DNA from: Himantopus leucocephalus
Lineage: Eukaryota > Chordata > Aves > Charadriiformes > Recurvirostridae
Assembly: GCA_003993805.1 (NCBI GenBank)
Contig: RSEF01000004.1
Span: forward strand, 20,587,437 to 20,651,436
Length of the DNA: 64,000 bases
Direction of reading: 5' to 3'
The position numbers and the translations under genes were made by a program. Shown here one piece after another: positions 25,801 through 35,082 of the stretch. The notes beneath the pieces were generated by a model. That model did not search any database and had not been told where the DNA came from. It was given only the letters and a program-made list of their open reading frames with translations. Position 1 is the first letter of the stretch; every line of letters begins with the position of its first letter.

Positions 25801-28800
25801 ACGTGTGGCCTGACAAGCGCTGAGTAGAGTGGGATAATGACTTATGTCTGCAGGTGATGCCCTTGTTCATGCAGCCCAGCATCCTGTTGGCTTGCTTTAC
25901 CGCAGCAGCACACTGGTTGCTCATATTCAGCTTGTTGTCCACCAGGACCCCCAGGTCCCTTTCCACAGAGCTGCTCCCCACCCAGGTAGATCCCAGCCTG
26001 TGCTGCACTCCTCCATTATGTTTTCCCTGTTTACAAGACCTTACACTTGTCCTTGTTGAACTTCAGAAGGCTCTTGTTAGCCCACTCTTCCAGCCTATCC
26101 AGGTCTTCCTGCAGGGTGTCCGCTTCCCCATTCTGGTGTCATCAGGGTCAACTTCGTCAGGGTCCCATCATCCAGATCACTTATGTAGATATTAAACAGA
26201 GTTGGGCCCAATATCAATCCCCCCCACAAGTGGGGACCCCACTTGTGAGAGGTTGCCAGTTTGAAAAGGAGCTATTTACCACCACCATCTGGGTGCGTCC
26301 TGTCAGCCTGTTCCCCACCCACTGCACAGACCACTTGTCTAAACTGTAACACATCAGTTTCTCTAGGAGGAGGCTGTGGGGAACAGTTTGTCTGTTTCTT
26401 CACTGGTTTCTGGTTTCTTCACTTTTGAACATCCTGATACTCCATCATAGAAATTATGACACTAAAAAGAAGTAAAGAAAACAAGTGTATGTTCATAGAG
26501 AAATATTGGGGTGGATAATATACCCGGTTCAAAAGGCTACTTGATGAGAAGTTGTTTCACAGGAGATAGAGGAGACACAAGGCTATACTGGGAATATTTT
26601 GAAATGAGCTTTCTTATAAGCTCAAAAGATGGGGTTTAACACTTGCCTTCAAAATTGGAAGTGATGGTTGTATCAGCTTTTACCTTTAACAATCCTCAAG
26701 TTACACGTAATAGGAAAGAAGAATAGAGCTATCATTGACTGTAGCAAGAAAATTTAAATGTAGCATAGTCCTCAATGTAAGCATATAGTTATTGTGCAAG
26801 GGATGGAAAAGTTTACCTTCACTTGTGCCCATTTTTAACTGGTTTTCGTGCTTTCTGGCTGTTCATTAAACAAGTTAATGTGCTCTCCAAAAACAAGCCA
26901 CGATGATGCTTTTCATGTGGTGAAATAAATCTTTTCACTACAAGTCTAGCCTCAAAGGTTACTGGTTTACTCACATTCCAACTCAAATTTAATTCATTGT
27001 GTTGTATGTTTTGAACATTCTGCCATGTCTTCATAGTTGAAATGTTCTAATGAAGATATTTCTCATCTAGCAGAGAAGTGATACGATTCTATGAGTGTAT
27101 AAGCAGCTAAATATTTTCTGTGTTTATAATAGACCGAGAAGGAATGAGTGATGCACCTGAAACTGCAGAGACTGGAAGAAGTTGTGATTCATGGCAGAGT
27201 GACCTGTGGGCACAAGTGAAAGACAAGTTACTGAAATATTTGCATCACAGCACAATTTTCCCAGAAAGCATCCCACGTAAATTTGATTATGCGCACAAAG
27301 ACTTACTTATGCAACAGTACAACCTTCATGCAGCAGTGCACCAGCCAAAAGAAACCAGAACAGATAAAAATATTAATGAGTTTAAAAGTGCTAGCGGCCT
27401 TGGGTATTATGAAGTGACGGTTCTGGGTAAGTATTCGGTAGGTCGGCTTCTAAAAAAGGTTAAGCGAGAGCAGTGTAAGATCTTAGCTCTTTGCTGCGTT
27501 AACTTGAGAAGGACTTGAGGGTTTGTCAGAAACTGAATGGATTTCTTTAAATTAATCAGTTGATTTTGAGTATTTCTTGAAGTCTAAAAAAGTGATTGAC
27601 AGTTTAGATTTTTGTTAGAGTCATGATTGAGGATAATTTTTTACTGGAAAGCTGTAATTCTCATTAAAAAATACCTTTAAATTAAATGACTGAACATCTT
27701 GTTTCTAGTATCACTTTCCATATAATTGCAATTTTGTGCATAGGTTTATGTTTGTCATTTGAAGAATGTGTGTAGTCCTTAAGCTATTGATTATTACGAA
27801 GGTCCTGTTCACTAGTTCAACCAGTCTGACATCATCAGGTAAATTATTCAATTGCACTTGATTGTCAGCTGACTTTCCAGCTGGAGAGGTATTAATCAGA
27901 AACATGTTAGTGTTCTTAAAGGGAAAAGGACAACAGTAATTGCTTCTTTTGAACTTTATTCTCATTGAGTTGCTTTTTGAGTACTTTTGCTCCTAAAGTG
28001 CCTTTCTTCCATGCTAGAAAATTAAGGGCTGTATTTTAGCCATACTCATCAACTGTTCTCTGCTGCTTCTGGTTAGCACAAAGCTTCAGTTGATTGATCT
28101 TTATCTGTTAAAATATATGCAAGTTGATGTGTATCTGTTTGTTAGCATTACTGTGGGATATTAATCTGTTTGATTGTGTTTTCCCATTAAAAGCAGAAGG
28201 AAATTGCCTAGCTTAACGATGCTTATGTTAAGTTCCCATAATTTATAAGTTTCCATTATTTGCTCAGGGAGATTTGCAGAGAAGGTGTTTGAATATTTAC
28301 AGTCATTAGAATCCTGGGACTTAAAATATTCAAGATGAAAGTAGCACAAGTACTGCATTGCATACTGCATAGATGCACTGGTTGTAAAACTATGTTCTCT
28401 GCCCTTGTAGCAGCGATAAAGTTAAAAAGGAGTGTGAAATGGCTTCCAATGTTGGTTTCATATTTTCTGAGCTAACAGCATTGTTAGCCTCAAATCATAG
28501 TATAACATCACATCAATTGGAATGTGCTTATGTATAAATATATATACCCATATATAAGAATCTATTTTTAGATGTCAGTTATTAATTAATGGACAAAGAG
28601 CAAGTAAATAAAAATCCGGGTTCAGCCTGCAATAGTTTGGGTTTTTTAAAAAAAGAAGAAATGGTGCATGAAGTTGCTAATGGGCTAAAGATGAAGTTTT
28701 CTGCTAACTTGAATTTTTTTTTTTAACAGGTATTAATCACGATGTAGCAATAGATGTTGCATTTCTTCCACTGTTTTGTCCTGAAGATCCTCACTTATTT

Positions 28801-29969
28801 CAACTAGAAGACGTTCAAAATGATACATTATTATCTTGTATGAGTTGCATCTCTGCATGTCAGCAGAAGGCCACTAGCAATGGAAGGCTTTGTGACATGT
28901 TTCCACTTTCAAGTGAGACTGGCTTTCACTGACATTACTCATTTATCATTTCTTGTCTTATCTTTCAATGCAAGAGTTAATCCTCTATAGAAATCTCTGT
29001 TGTAGGTCAGACATTGTTCACCTCTTCAGTGAAAGATACGTGAATTCTATGTGACCACCTGTAGTAAACAAATGTAATACTGCACTTTCCAGGCAGTTTT
29101 TACTGGAGCTGTTCTCACACTCTGAAGATAGTATTTGAAGATCCAAACCACAAACTCCTAAGTGACCTGGATAGTGGTTGCAGTTATTTGTTGATGTAGA
29201 ATTATACTGACATAGAAGTCAGTATGTGTGGCTGAGCATGTGAATATTTGGCTTTATCTGCTTTGAAATAGAGTGGAATAACTGTCAATCAGTCAATCCA
29301 TTTCACTGATGTCACTTTGAACAGCTGCTTTAACACAACCTACAGTGCCTATAAGCTGAAGTATTTGCCTGCTATGGAATTATTTTCCTTCAAATTATGC
29401 TTCGTATTACTGTCACCTCACAACAAATATGGTGAACACTATTAATATGTATCATACTGCACAGTGCTATGTAAGCATTGTGTTTTCCTGCATGTTTATA
29501 CGTGGACAGATCTGATTTAATTTAAATACATCTTTACTTTTCCTTGAATAGTACTATGAAATCTGAGAATCACTAATGGTTAAATAATGAATATTTCAGC
29601 TTTTCCGTATCTAAGTTCTGATGCTGTCATTTCTAATGATTGAATTTACTAATAAATTCCTACAAAAAACAAAAAAAAAAACAGTAGGCCACCATTTAAT
29701 AGTTAGAGTGAGGTTCTTCACTGAACAAGGTTGAACATATACACATCACTGCATGGAAAACAACGTCAATTCAGTATACCTTTTTACTGTATGTATTTTA
29801 AAACGTGTTTTCTTAACTTCTAGATGAAATTGTAAAAGCAGCAATGGACCTAGACGGCAAACACGTTGTCTGCATCTTGGACATCTGTCACTTGGGTGAT
29901 GATAAGGTGGAAGTCTTTCTGAGCAAAATCTACAAGACAGTGGAACCTGGTGTGCTGGATCCAGTGTAA
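3945..29969 (+). CDS. RADX: RADX, RPA1-related ssDNA-binding replication-fork protein (complete, 15 coding exons)
   Basis: RADX (CXorf57 in human) is a nuclear OB-fold protein that binds single-stranded DNA and antagonises RAD51 accumulation at replication forks. Joined coding exons: 3945-4536, 5692-5834, 8170-8362, 11604-11712, 11866-11957, 12055-12177, 13364-13471, 15142-15309, 15866-16026, 16511-16722, 17877-17945, 23461-23540, 27133-27426, 28730-28912, 29824-29969. They sum to 2673 nt, i.e. 890 residues plus TAA, and all phases agree; every intron is GT-AG. Human RADX is about 855 residues. Hallmarks recognised from the family include [14 protein letters not shown] [11 protein letters not shown] in exon 1, LEMTW and LRYYGKP in exon 2, DGTSDQPFI in exon 6, and VKNFIQW and VIGGYYP in exon 8. 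OB-like segments occupy roughly residues 55-150 and 200-450. A charged, low-complexity linker spans about 563-685 and a conserved C-terminal domain 690-890. I chose the ATG at 3945 because no in-frame ATG lies upstream; GTG at 3876 only extends the open frame. Confidence 0.95.
4537..5691 (+). other. RADX: RADX intron 1
   Basis: The first part is still CpG-rich. The remainder is ordinary intron holding a minus-strand CR1 fragment (4864-5220) and an AT-rich stretch at about 5458-5490. The GT-AG boundaries are clear. Confidence 0.9.
4864..5220 (-). mobile_element. CR1 LINE 3' fragment in RADX intron 1
   Basis: The + strand begins 'catagaatcgttatggctgg', the reverse complement of a CR1 3' end. 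It continues to a minus-strand peptide, [20 protein letters not shown], which is the conserved C-terminus of the CR1 ORF2 reverse transcriptase. The element is 5'-truncated, as is usual for CR1. Confidence 0.9.
5692..5834 (+). CDS. RADX: RADX coding exon 2
   Basis: This exon follows a T-rich tract and the acceptor ccttAG, enters with two bases of a split Val codon, and ends in phase 0 at CAG|GTAAAG. It encodes residues 198-245, including LGQLEMTW and [10 protein letters not shown], both recognisable in vertebrate RADX. Confidence 0.95.
5835..8169 (+). other. RADX: RADX intron 2
   Basis: This intron contains the solo LTR at 6307-6848 and a 19-nt A run ending in a single N at 6183. The rest has no recognisable gene or RNA. 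Confidence 0.9.
6302..6853 (+). mobile_element. Solo endogenous-retrovirus LTR with 5-bp target duplication
   Basis: The element proper runs 6307-6848. It starts TGTGGTGGGTTGG and ends CCTGTACA, so it has TG...CA termini. It is flanked by the direct repeat GGAGG (6302-6306 and 6849-6853), a 5-bp target-site duplication. Length is 542 nt. A + strand AATAAA occurs at about 6819, suggesting the LTR is in sense orientation. No internal retroviral sequence adjoins it, which indicates a solo LTR left by recombination. A 5-bp duplication is typical of ERVL-type elements; the family name is not assigned. Confidence 0.85.
8170..8362 (+). CDS. RADX: RADX coding exon 3
   Basis: Acceptor ttcttcAG and donor ATTG|GTTAAG bound 193 nt encoding residues 246-309. 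The exon includes [20 protein letters not shown] and [10 protein letters not shown], a beta-strand pattern typical of an RPA1-like OB fold. Confidence 0.95.
8363..11603 (+). other. RADX: RADX intron 3
   Basis: This 3.2-kb AT-rich intron shows only short chance ORFs. No transposon, RNA gene or extra exon could be recognised. Confidence 0.7.
11604..11712 (+). CDS. RADX: RADX coding exon 4
   Basis: Acceptor tttgtcAG is followed by 109 nt encoding [12 protein letters not shown] through [13 protein letters not shown] (residues about 310-345). The exon ends in phase 2 at AAG|GTAAAA, with an Arg codon split across the intron. Confidence 0.95.
11866..11957 (+). CDS. RADX: RADX coding exon 5
   Basis: This 92-nt exon encodes [10 protein letters not shown] through [16 protein letters not shown] (residues about 346-376). 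Acceptor and reading phase are clear. The donor, GAG|GTTTTT, is far from consensus, and the following intron (11958-12054) is only 97 nt. Confidence 0.93.
12055..12177 (+). CDS. RADX: RADX coding exon 6
   Basis: The exon begins after the acceptor catgtAG and encodes [20 protein letters not shown] and then [19 protein letters not shown] (residues about 377-417), a well conserved RADX block. The donor is CCAA|GTATTC and the exon ends in phase 1. Confidence 0.94.
12178..15141 (+). other. RADX: RADX introns 6 and 7 (around exon 7)
   Basis: Apart from exon 7 (13364-13471) this is AT-rich intronic DNA. A 28-nt A run at 13809-13836 ends in a single N at 13837. The segment 13910-14170 has a more balanced composition and might be an old repeat, but I could not identify it. 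Confidence 0.65.
13364..13471 (+). CDS. RADX: RADX coding exon 7
   Basis: A strong pyrimidine tract and the acceptor ctccAG precede 108 nt encoding [17 protein letters not shown] through [12 protein letters not shown]. The exon joins to exon 8 through a split Gly codon at ACAG|GTAACT. Confidence 0.95.
15142..15309 (+). CDS. RADX: RADX coding exon 8
   Basis: The acceptor taaaAG is followed by 168 nt (phase 1 in, phase 1 out) encoding [19 protein letters not shown] and [18 protein letters not shown]. The donor is AAAG|GTATCA. This block is strongly conserved in vertebrate RADX. Confidence 0.95.
15866..16026 (+). CDS. RADX: RADX coding exon 9
   Basis: This 161-nt exon runs from the acceptor tttgcAG to the donor CAG|GTACAG and ends in phase 0. 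It encodes [18 protein letters not shown], then [20 protein letters not shown]. It marks the end of the N-terminal folded region at about residue 563. Confidence 0.95.
16511..16722 (+). CDS. RADX: RADX coding exon 10 (disordered linker)
   Basis: The acceptor gttgcAG opens 212 nt encoding a Ser/Lys/Gln-rich segment with no fold apparent. It contains a basic patch, [11 protein letters not shown], which could be a nuclear-localisation signal (inference). The exon ends at CA|GTAAGC in phase 2. Confidence 0.85.
16723..17876 (+). other. RADX: RADX intron 10 (with shorter introns 8 and 9 nearby)
   Basis: Nothing beyond AT-rich intronic sequence is recognised here. The shorter introns 15310-15865 and 16027-16510 also hold nothing identifiable. 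Confidence 0.65.
17877..17945 (+). CDS. RADX: RADX coding exon 11 (69-nt symmetric exon in linker)
   Basis: Acceptor ctttaAG and donor GG|GTAAGT bound a 69-nt exon entering and leaving in phase 2. It encodes about 23 residues, including [16 protein letters not shown]. Its length is a multiple of three, so skipping it would keep the frame. Confidence 0.82.
19028..19255 (-). mobile_element. CR1 LINE fragment broken by an assembly gap
   Basis: Left of the gap is the reverse complement of a CR1 3' end ('aatcacagactggtcagggttggaagggacc'). Right of it, the minus strand encodes [20 protein letters not shown], a reverse-transcriptase motif of CR1 ORF2. In intact CR1 these motifs are several hundred bases apart, so the 100 Ns probably stand for a longer missing piece. 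Confidence 0.85.
19087..19186. other. Assembly gap of exactly 100 N
   Basis: This is a run of 100 Ns, the conventional placeholder for a gap of unknown size. It lies inside a CR1 element. Confidence 0.99.
23461..23540 (+). CDS. RADX: RADX coding exon 12
   Basis: The acceptor tttatAG begins an 80-nt exon encoding an acidic segment, [20 protein letters not shown]. It ends in phase 1 at ACAG|GTATGT. The segment is weakly conserved, and its support comes from splice sites and phase closure between exons 11 and 13. Confidence 0.8.
24671..24691 (+). repeat. (TGCTG)n microsatellite
   Basis: About four tandem copies of the pentamer TGCTG (read 'tgctgtgctgtgctgtgctg') occur in RADX intron 12. Confidence 0.85.
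25219..26390 (-). mobile_element. CR1 LINE with ORF2 reverse-transcriptase remnants
   Basis: The + strand starts with the reverse complement of a CR1 3' end ('aatcatagaataccaggttgg'). Farther right, minus-strand frames encode CR1 ORF2 segments: [52 protein letters not shown] and, near 26040-26100, [20 protein letters not shown]. The frames are interrupted by shifts, so the copy is dead. It is interrupted by a + strand CR1 piece at about 25372-25470. The right-hand boundary near 26390 is approximate. Confidence 0.9.
25372..25470 (+). mobile_element. Younger CR1 3' end nested in the older minus-strand CR1
   Basis: The sequence 'ggtctagtgggaggtgtccc ... ccattttatgattctatgatt' is a sense CR1 3' tail ending in the ATTCTATGA-type repeat. 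The older CR1 resumes directly after it ('ttccaatggctgaatgttct'), so this is a nested insertion of about 98 nt. Confidence 0.85.
27133..27426 (+). CDS. RADX: RADX coding exon 13
   Basis: The longest internal exon (294 nt) encodes the start of the C-terminal domain. Recognisable stretches are [33 protein letters not shown] and [12 protein letters not shown]. It begins at the acceptor ataatAG and ends with the consensus donor CTGG|GTAAGT. Confidence 0.93.
27427..29823 (+). other. RADX: RADX introns 13 and 14 (around exon 14)
   Basis: Apart from exon 14 (28730-28912), only AT-rich intronic sequence is visible. An A-rich stretch lies near 29665-29683. No repeats or RNA genes were recognised. Confidence 0.65.
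28730..28912 (+). CDS. RADX: RADX coding exon 14
   Basis: After a long T tract and the acceptor aacAG, 183 nt encode [20 protein letters not shown] and a downstream Cys-containing stretch, [14 protein letters not shown]. The exon enters and leaves in phase 1; the donor is TCAA|GTGAGA. Confidence 0.93.
29824..29969 (+). CDS. RADX: RADX terminal coding exon 15
   Basis: The acceptor cttctAG begins the final coding exon. It encodes [20 protein letters not shown], then [18 protein letters not shown], and ends VLDPV-TAA at 29967-29969. The frame is set by the phase-1 end of exon 14. Confidence 0.94.
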
Positions 29970-30013
29970 TTTAATAACTTATTTTTCAAATTTATATTGT
30001 TCAAAAGGAGGGA

Positions 30014-30019
30014 AATAAA
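30014..30019 (+). terminator. RADX: Polyadenylation signal AATAAA, likely RADX
   Basis: A canonical AATAAA lies 45 nt after the RADX stop codon, implying a very short 3' UTR. Another AATAAA-rich stretch at about 30670-30720 could serve a longer 3' UTR. Choosing between them needs transcript ends. Confidence 0.55.
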
Positions 30020-33000
30020 ATTGCTGTAACTTGGATACACCCTCTACACATTGCACTTTTCTAGAACTAGCAGACAGAAACATAAAATTAAAATTCTTAG
30101 AGCAATTGTAATGGTCATCCATGTAACTGAGAGGGATGATCGTTCCCTTTATTTTTCAGCAGTCTTGAAACTGATTACACAATGTCTTGGTCACTTATGT
30201 TCAGGAAGGATGAACAGGCAATTTGGTGAGCTTATCTTTTCATAGGATACCAAGGAGTATGATTGTCACCTCTCTCTCCCTGTGCACATACATGCACAGG
30301 AAATGTATATATCAGGGTGGGAACTGAGAAGAGAAGCAGGATTTCCCAATATTAAGGGAAATGTTTGTAAAAGAATTAACTGGCTGTGATATGAATTTAG
30401 GCTGGAAATTAGAATAATTTTTAGGATTAGAGCTGTTATGTTCTATAGTGATCTTTTAGTGGGCAGCCTAACTGCTCCTAGTGTTTGTGAAAGGGATTAA
30501 ATACCTTGGTGCCTTTAGTACTGGGGACTGGACTCAGCGATCCAAGAGCCACTTTCAGTTCTTTTTACCTGAGCAAGGTCAGCTGTTGTGTTTTTATATG
30601 TCTGCTTTTGTGTATACAGCATTGTATAGTGAATGTAGCACTCAAAGGTTTTTAACATATTTTATTTATTAATAAAAAAATAATGAAATATTTTTAAAAA
30701 AAAAAGAAACTTTGTTAATGGAACTTGCTTCTAGCTTTGCAAGAGAAAAACTGTCTTTAAGGAGTGCTTAGCATGGCAGGATACACAGATTGTCACACCA
30801 TTAATTTGTTTCTGTTGATCACCACTGTCCTCTTTCTTTTTATTAGTAGCTGTATTCTGAGTACATGAAGGAGCTCAGCAGCTGCGAGAAGCTGCTACTT
30901 CCACAAGAGCAAGAGACTGTAAAATCCTGTCAACTTTTTGCCTGTATATTAAGCAGCAGCTGGCTCCTGCTGAGTTCAGAACCAAGTCCCACTTTTTCCT
31001 CCCACATCAAACAGCCTTAAATCATTTAGACAACTGGATCTGTAAGAAATTATTCTCAAGTGCATGTGAAATGCTGGTCTCAGTTCAATTCTTTGACAAG
31101 AAATGATTGCATTATGGAAGCTTGCCAGTTAAATTGTACCATTATTGACCAAAGCCCACAGAGTTAATTTATAGGAACAGATTTATTCTTTTGTGGAAAA
31201 CTTTTAGGCACATTTTAGCAGCATGTTGGTAATTGGGGAGTATCTCTTTCAACTAGTAGCTGACTCATCTGCCCTGGGACAGTGGACTTTGTCTTCAAGT
31301 ACTTAAATTCTATACCCTAACTTCAGTTAATGGTAATTGAAGGAGAAATGTAATTGTCTTTATTATAGTACAAGTTCATAGGCAACTTCAGATAAAACGT
31401 AAAAGCCTGTTACGGCTAAAGAAATTGATAAAATTATTCTGTCTCTCTAGTGTGGTTTACAGTTTAAAAATGTATTAATGAGAAAAGTTTAACTTGAATT
31501 GCACAGGGACTAAAAGTTAATTAAATGTGACTATATATTGTATGTTTGTATTTTGTACGGATCATATAGTATTAGTTCTAGAGCAATGTTTGTCAACCCA
31601 TGCCTTTGAGAGTACCTTGTAACCTTGCCACAGAAGGCAAATGAAAACATACAAACCCAAGAAGAGCAGTGTTGCTTGCAATATGTTATTTGTGTAATTT
31701 TGTTGCTTATGGGTATGTGAAGATTAGAGGCCATTGCTCTAGAGTGAGAGAGATTAGCACCAGCACTTCGTGTACCAAACTGAGCCATGCTGACTGTGTC
31801 AGCCAGTATTTTTTATTTAGATGTACTTCAGGTCGAAGTCTAATTTTAATGAAAACATTATTTCTAGGAGCAATTTTTAAAGTGATTATCTTTGTATGAA
31901 AGGACTGTTGTGGCTAACACTGTCACAGAGCCACTCTATACAGCTGTTCCTACACACTCCGTAAATCCCATGCAGTAGAAGTGCAGCAAAGGCTGTTGGC
32001 TGCATTGCACTGCTTACTACGCTTTAAACGTAGCATTAATCATTTCATCCTCCGTGTTAGGACTTCCTAACTCTAGAAGAAATTTCAGAATGGTGTGGAA
32101 TATGTATAATATGCGCTTGAGACTTTAAAGTGGAGAATTTTATTTTATAGAAGTGTTTGAAATTTTTCATGGCAAAAGCTGCAAAGCAGAGATACTTCCT
32201 TACTTTTGCAGAATGAAGTGACAGTGTTAGAAGCACAGGATGTTCTGTGTGTAGCTAGAGAAAATTCAATGCCTGTAGTAGACTTGGAATTTCAATACTC
32301 TGGGTCATTCTGTAGAGGCACTTACCCCATCCTCGTAAGTTACACCGAACTTAATATGCCTAATTCAGTTTCTGAAGTGCTGCAGTGTTAATATATGGTT
32401 CCACCCACTCTGTCTCCTTCCCTCCTCCCTGCCAAACCAGCACTGCAGCACTGGGGTGAAGGTCCTCTCTGCAAAGAAACTACTGTTGTATTTCACTTGG
32501 TGTTTGACAAAAGTATAAAACCAAAGTATTTTTGATCCTGGGTCTGTCAAAACATGTTAATTTTGCCATGTTAAACCAAGATACAGAATCTTTACTCCTG
32601 AAAAATGTCATAGGAGTCATCTTTCTTGCTGCTGTGTATTGCCACTGCTGAGGGTAAAATACTGTCAGAGCACATTCCCTAACTGCAGAATTCATACCCA
32701 ACCAAAGAACTGTACTCTAAAATCTTACATTTGCATGTTTCTTATGTTTCCAGCATTAATTTCAAAGAAAAACAGAGGAAGGGGAAACTGTATGTAGCTA
32801 ATGGTACTTTTGATTGTATAATAGAGGTAAGATCAGTTTTGAATTAATGTGATGTAGAATAGTGCAACACTGAAAACTGCAGAATATAAATAAATGAATT
32901 AATATATGTAAACATCTTGGATGATTTCTTTCAATTTCTTTCCATTTTCTTTTCACTTTGAAAGCTGTTTCAGTTTTCCAGGAATCTTCTCCACAGTCAT

Positions 33001-34676
33001 ATTTACTCTTGTAAAGAATCTTTACAGGAGAACAAGGTCGAGCTTCCGTCAAAATAGATGCCACCAATCGCAGCTTCTTTTGGCTTTCAAGACTGTGCAG
33101 CATGACTTTTACAGGAAAACTGGAAAAAGGCCTTGATGACTTTACAATTTGTCCTTCTCCTGGTTTGGGTGACGCAGGACTAAAGTCTCTTCTAATGCTA
33201 GGGAAAACTGCATTTTTAGAAGACTCTAGTGTCTGAATTTGTGAAAATACTTACTTTATAGCCAGCTATGGTATGCGGATTTTGAGGTCTCAGTGTTTTC
33301 AAACTAGCCAGGTACGGGGACGAGGAGGAGTGAGACCTGGGCACTTGACCCAAGCTGGCCAGCAAGATTATTTCATACCATGAATTTATATTCAATATAA
33401 ATTAGAAAGTTTGTTGAGAAGTTCTCTCCGCCTTGATGGCAGCGATCCTGAGAACTTCTTGCCCCGGTACCAGATCCCCAAGGCCTTCCCTTCCTCCCAA
33501 AGACGCAGCGCTGGCAGTGTCCGACATTTGCTGTCCACTGCTGGGATATAATGGACTGAATATAATCCTCATATATTTTATATTAGGATTGGGATCAATA
33601 CTGGTTCTTTAGTGTTATTAATGTTAATTATTTAATCTTATTCAATTATATCTGTTTATATTTCAACCCTCGGGTTTCCTTTTTTTCCCAATTCCCCTTC
33701 CTGGGTGGGGAGGGGTCATCAGGTAGTAGAATAATTGTCTTAATGATGGTAAATTATTGTGGGTTCCTCAAACCATAACAGTCCTTTATTTTCATTACGG
33801 ACTACAACATTCTGACATTACAAAGGTTTTCATTTTTCTGTTCTAACATAAGAAAACAAGAGTTGATACTAGTAATTGGTCTGGAATACAACACTGAATT
33901 CAGAGAAAGAATCTATAGAGCCTACAGCCAGAAATGGAGAGTTGCATGATAATCATTCAAACATCCCAACGTAAGTCGTGAAAGTGAGCTAGATTGTGAA
34001 AATGGGCTGAAAGAGGTAGTTTGCTTCTGTGATCAGCTTAGGTGATTCTGCAGCTCTTGCATTAAAATCAGTTCATTATAAACACCAGAACAAGCTGGAC
34101 CTGATGGAGTAGATGACTGAAAGAATCTGAAAGGAGAAATGTGGGGAATGACTTGGTTATCTAAGTCCATAAGATGGGTAATTTTTTTTCAGTATTTCCC
34201 TCCCTCCACTTGTAAACTTTTTAACAGGTTTCATTGTGAAGTGAGAACCCTGAGCTTACATTGCTGAATGAAAGATGACCTGGTCTTCTGAAGTGACGTT
34301 CAGGTGGAAAGGGGGGGGGGCGGACGTGAGCAATGTCTTAGGAAGCATCATCAAAGCTAGAATTTGTGCAGAAACGGGAGAGAAGGAGGAGGACGCAGAT
34401 GCTTTGTGAAAAAGGAGCAGAAGGCTAGGGCCGACGGTGACTTGCAGGCCCTTCAGTCTGCATCTCGCCATACCTTCACAGTAGGCAGGTGTGTCACCCG
34501 TGTCCCAGCCCCCTCTCCAGATAAGCTCACTGACACCGCGAGGACTTACCTGGGTGGTGTCAGGTTCCTGCTGAAACTGAAATTTCAAACTCCTCAGTAG
34601 GCTGTGGGCTAACCACAACCAGCAGCGGCTGAAAATAGCTGTAGACATCTACGTTTTGTGCTCCTGTGAATGAGGA
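30020..34676. other. RADX-RNF128 intergenic region
   Basis: This is AT-rich sequence with only short chance ORFs up to about 33290. Then comes an LTR-like element (33299-33780) and about 900 nt leading to RNF128 exon 1a. The last part includes a 10-nt G run near 34311. No additional gene is recognised. Confidence 0.65.
33299..33780 (+). mobile_element. LTR-like element (endogenous retrovirus relic)
   Basis: The segment 'gtgagacctgggcacttgacccaagctggcc...' through 'tttcaaccctcgggtttcc...' and ending 'aaaccataaca' resembles a recurrent avian ERV LTR, judged by eye and from memory of such repeats. The right end has the expected CA at 33779-33780. The left end is not clear and no target duplication was found, so it may be truncated. 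Confidence 0.5.
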
Positions 34677-34693
34677 ATGAAGCAAGTGGATAA
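34670..34693 (+). CDS. Short uORF overlapping the RNF128 exon 1a start codon
   Basis: ATG at 34670 opens a 7-codon frame (MRNEASG) that ends with TAA at 34691-34693, overlapping the RNF128 ATG at 34677 in another frame. If the transcript begins upstream of 34670, initiation at the RNF128 ATG would need leaky scanning. The transcript start is unknown. Confidence 0.3.
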   Translation: MRNEASG

Positions 34694-35082
34694 GTTCAGG
34701 TTTTTCTGCCTCCTGGCGACTGTTAGTATCTTATTCATGACTACAGAGGCATTTTCTGTGAGCGCTTCCGTAAGTTTATTCTATTTCAGCAGCTCTAGCA
34801 ACATAACTCTGTCCGAGCACTGCAAATGTGGCCTGTATGGATTAAATTCTCCTCTACTTAGTGCTCGGGGGCTTGTGGGCATTCCTAAATCTGGTAATCT
34901 TCAAGCCTGCGATGCAAACACCCAGTTCACCGTCACAAAACCACAGTGGATAGCACTGATTGAAAGAGGCAATTGCACTTTTGCTGAAAAAATTAAGGTG
35001 GCCAGCCAAAGGGGCGCGACAGCAGCTGTGATCTACAACACGCTGGACAAAGGCGACAGCACCGTCCTGATGTCGCATCCCG
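34677..35082 (+). CDS. RNF128: RNF128 alternative first coding exon 1a (PA ectodomain, short-isoform type)
   Basis: RNF128 (GRAIL) is a type I membrane RING E3 ligase of endosomes. Its lumenal PA domain captures substrates, and it has known roles in T-cell anergy. This exon encodes 135 residues plus one base and ends at CCCG|GTGAGT. Residues 6-26 form a hydrophobic signal peptide (FRFFCLLATVSILFM). PA-domain features follow: CGLYGLNSPL, GLVGIPKSGN, WIALIERGNCTFAEKI and TAAVIYNT, ending in MSHP-G. Potential N-glycosylation sites are N42 (NIT) and N99 (NCT). It resembles the human isoform-2 first exon. Phase 1 matches exon 2 at 63064. The surrounding sequence is not a CpG island, unlike exon 1b. 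Confidence 0.92.

Larger units (their letters stand above)
23541..27132 (+). other. RADX: RADX intron 12
   Basis: The intron contains a nested CR1 composite (25219-26390), a short TGCTG pentanucleotide repeat near 24671-24691, and an ATTTAGATA-rich stretch at about 24850-24930. Otherwise nothing is recognised. Confidence 0.75.
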
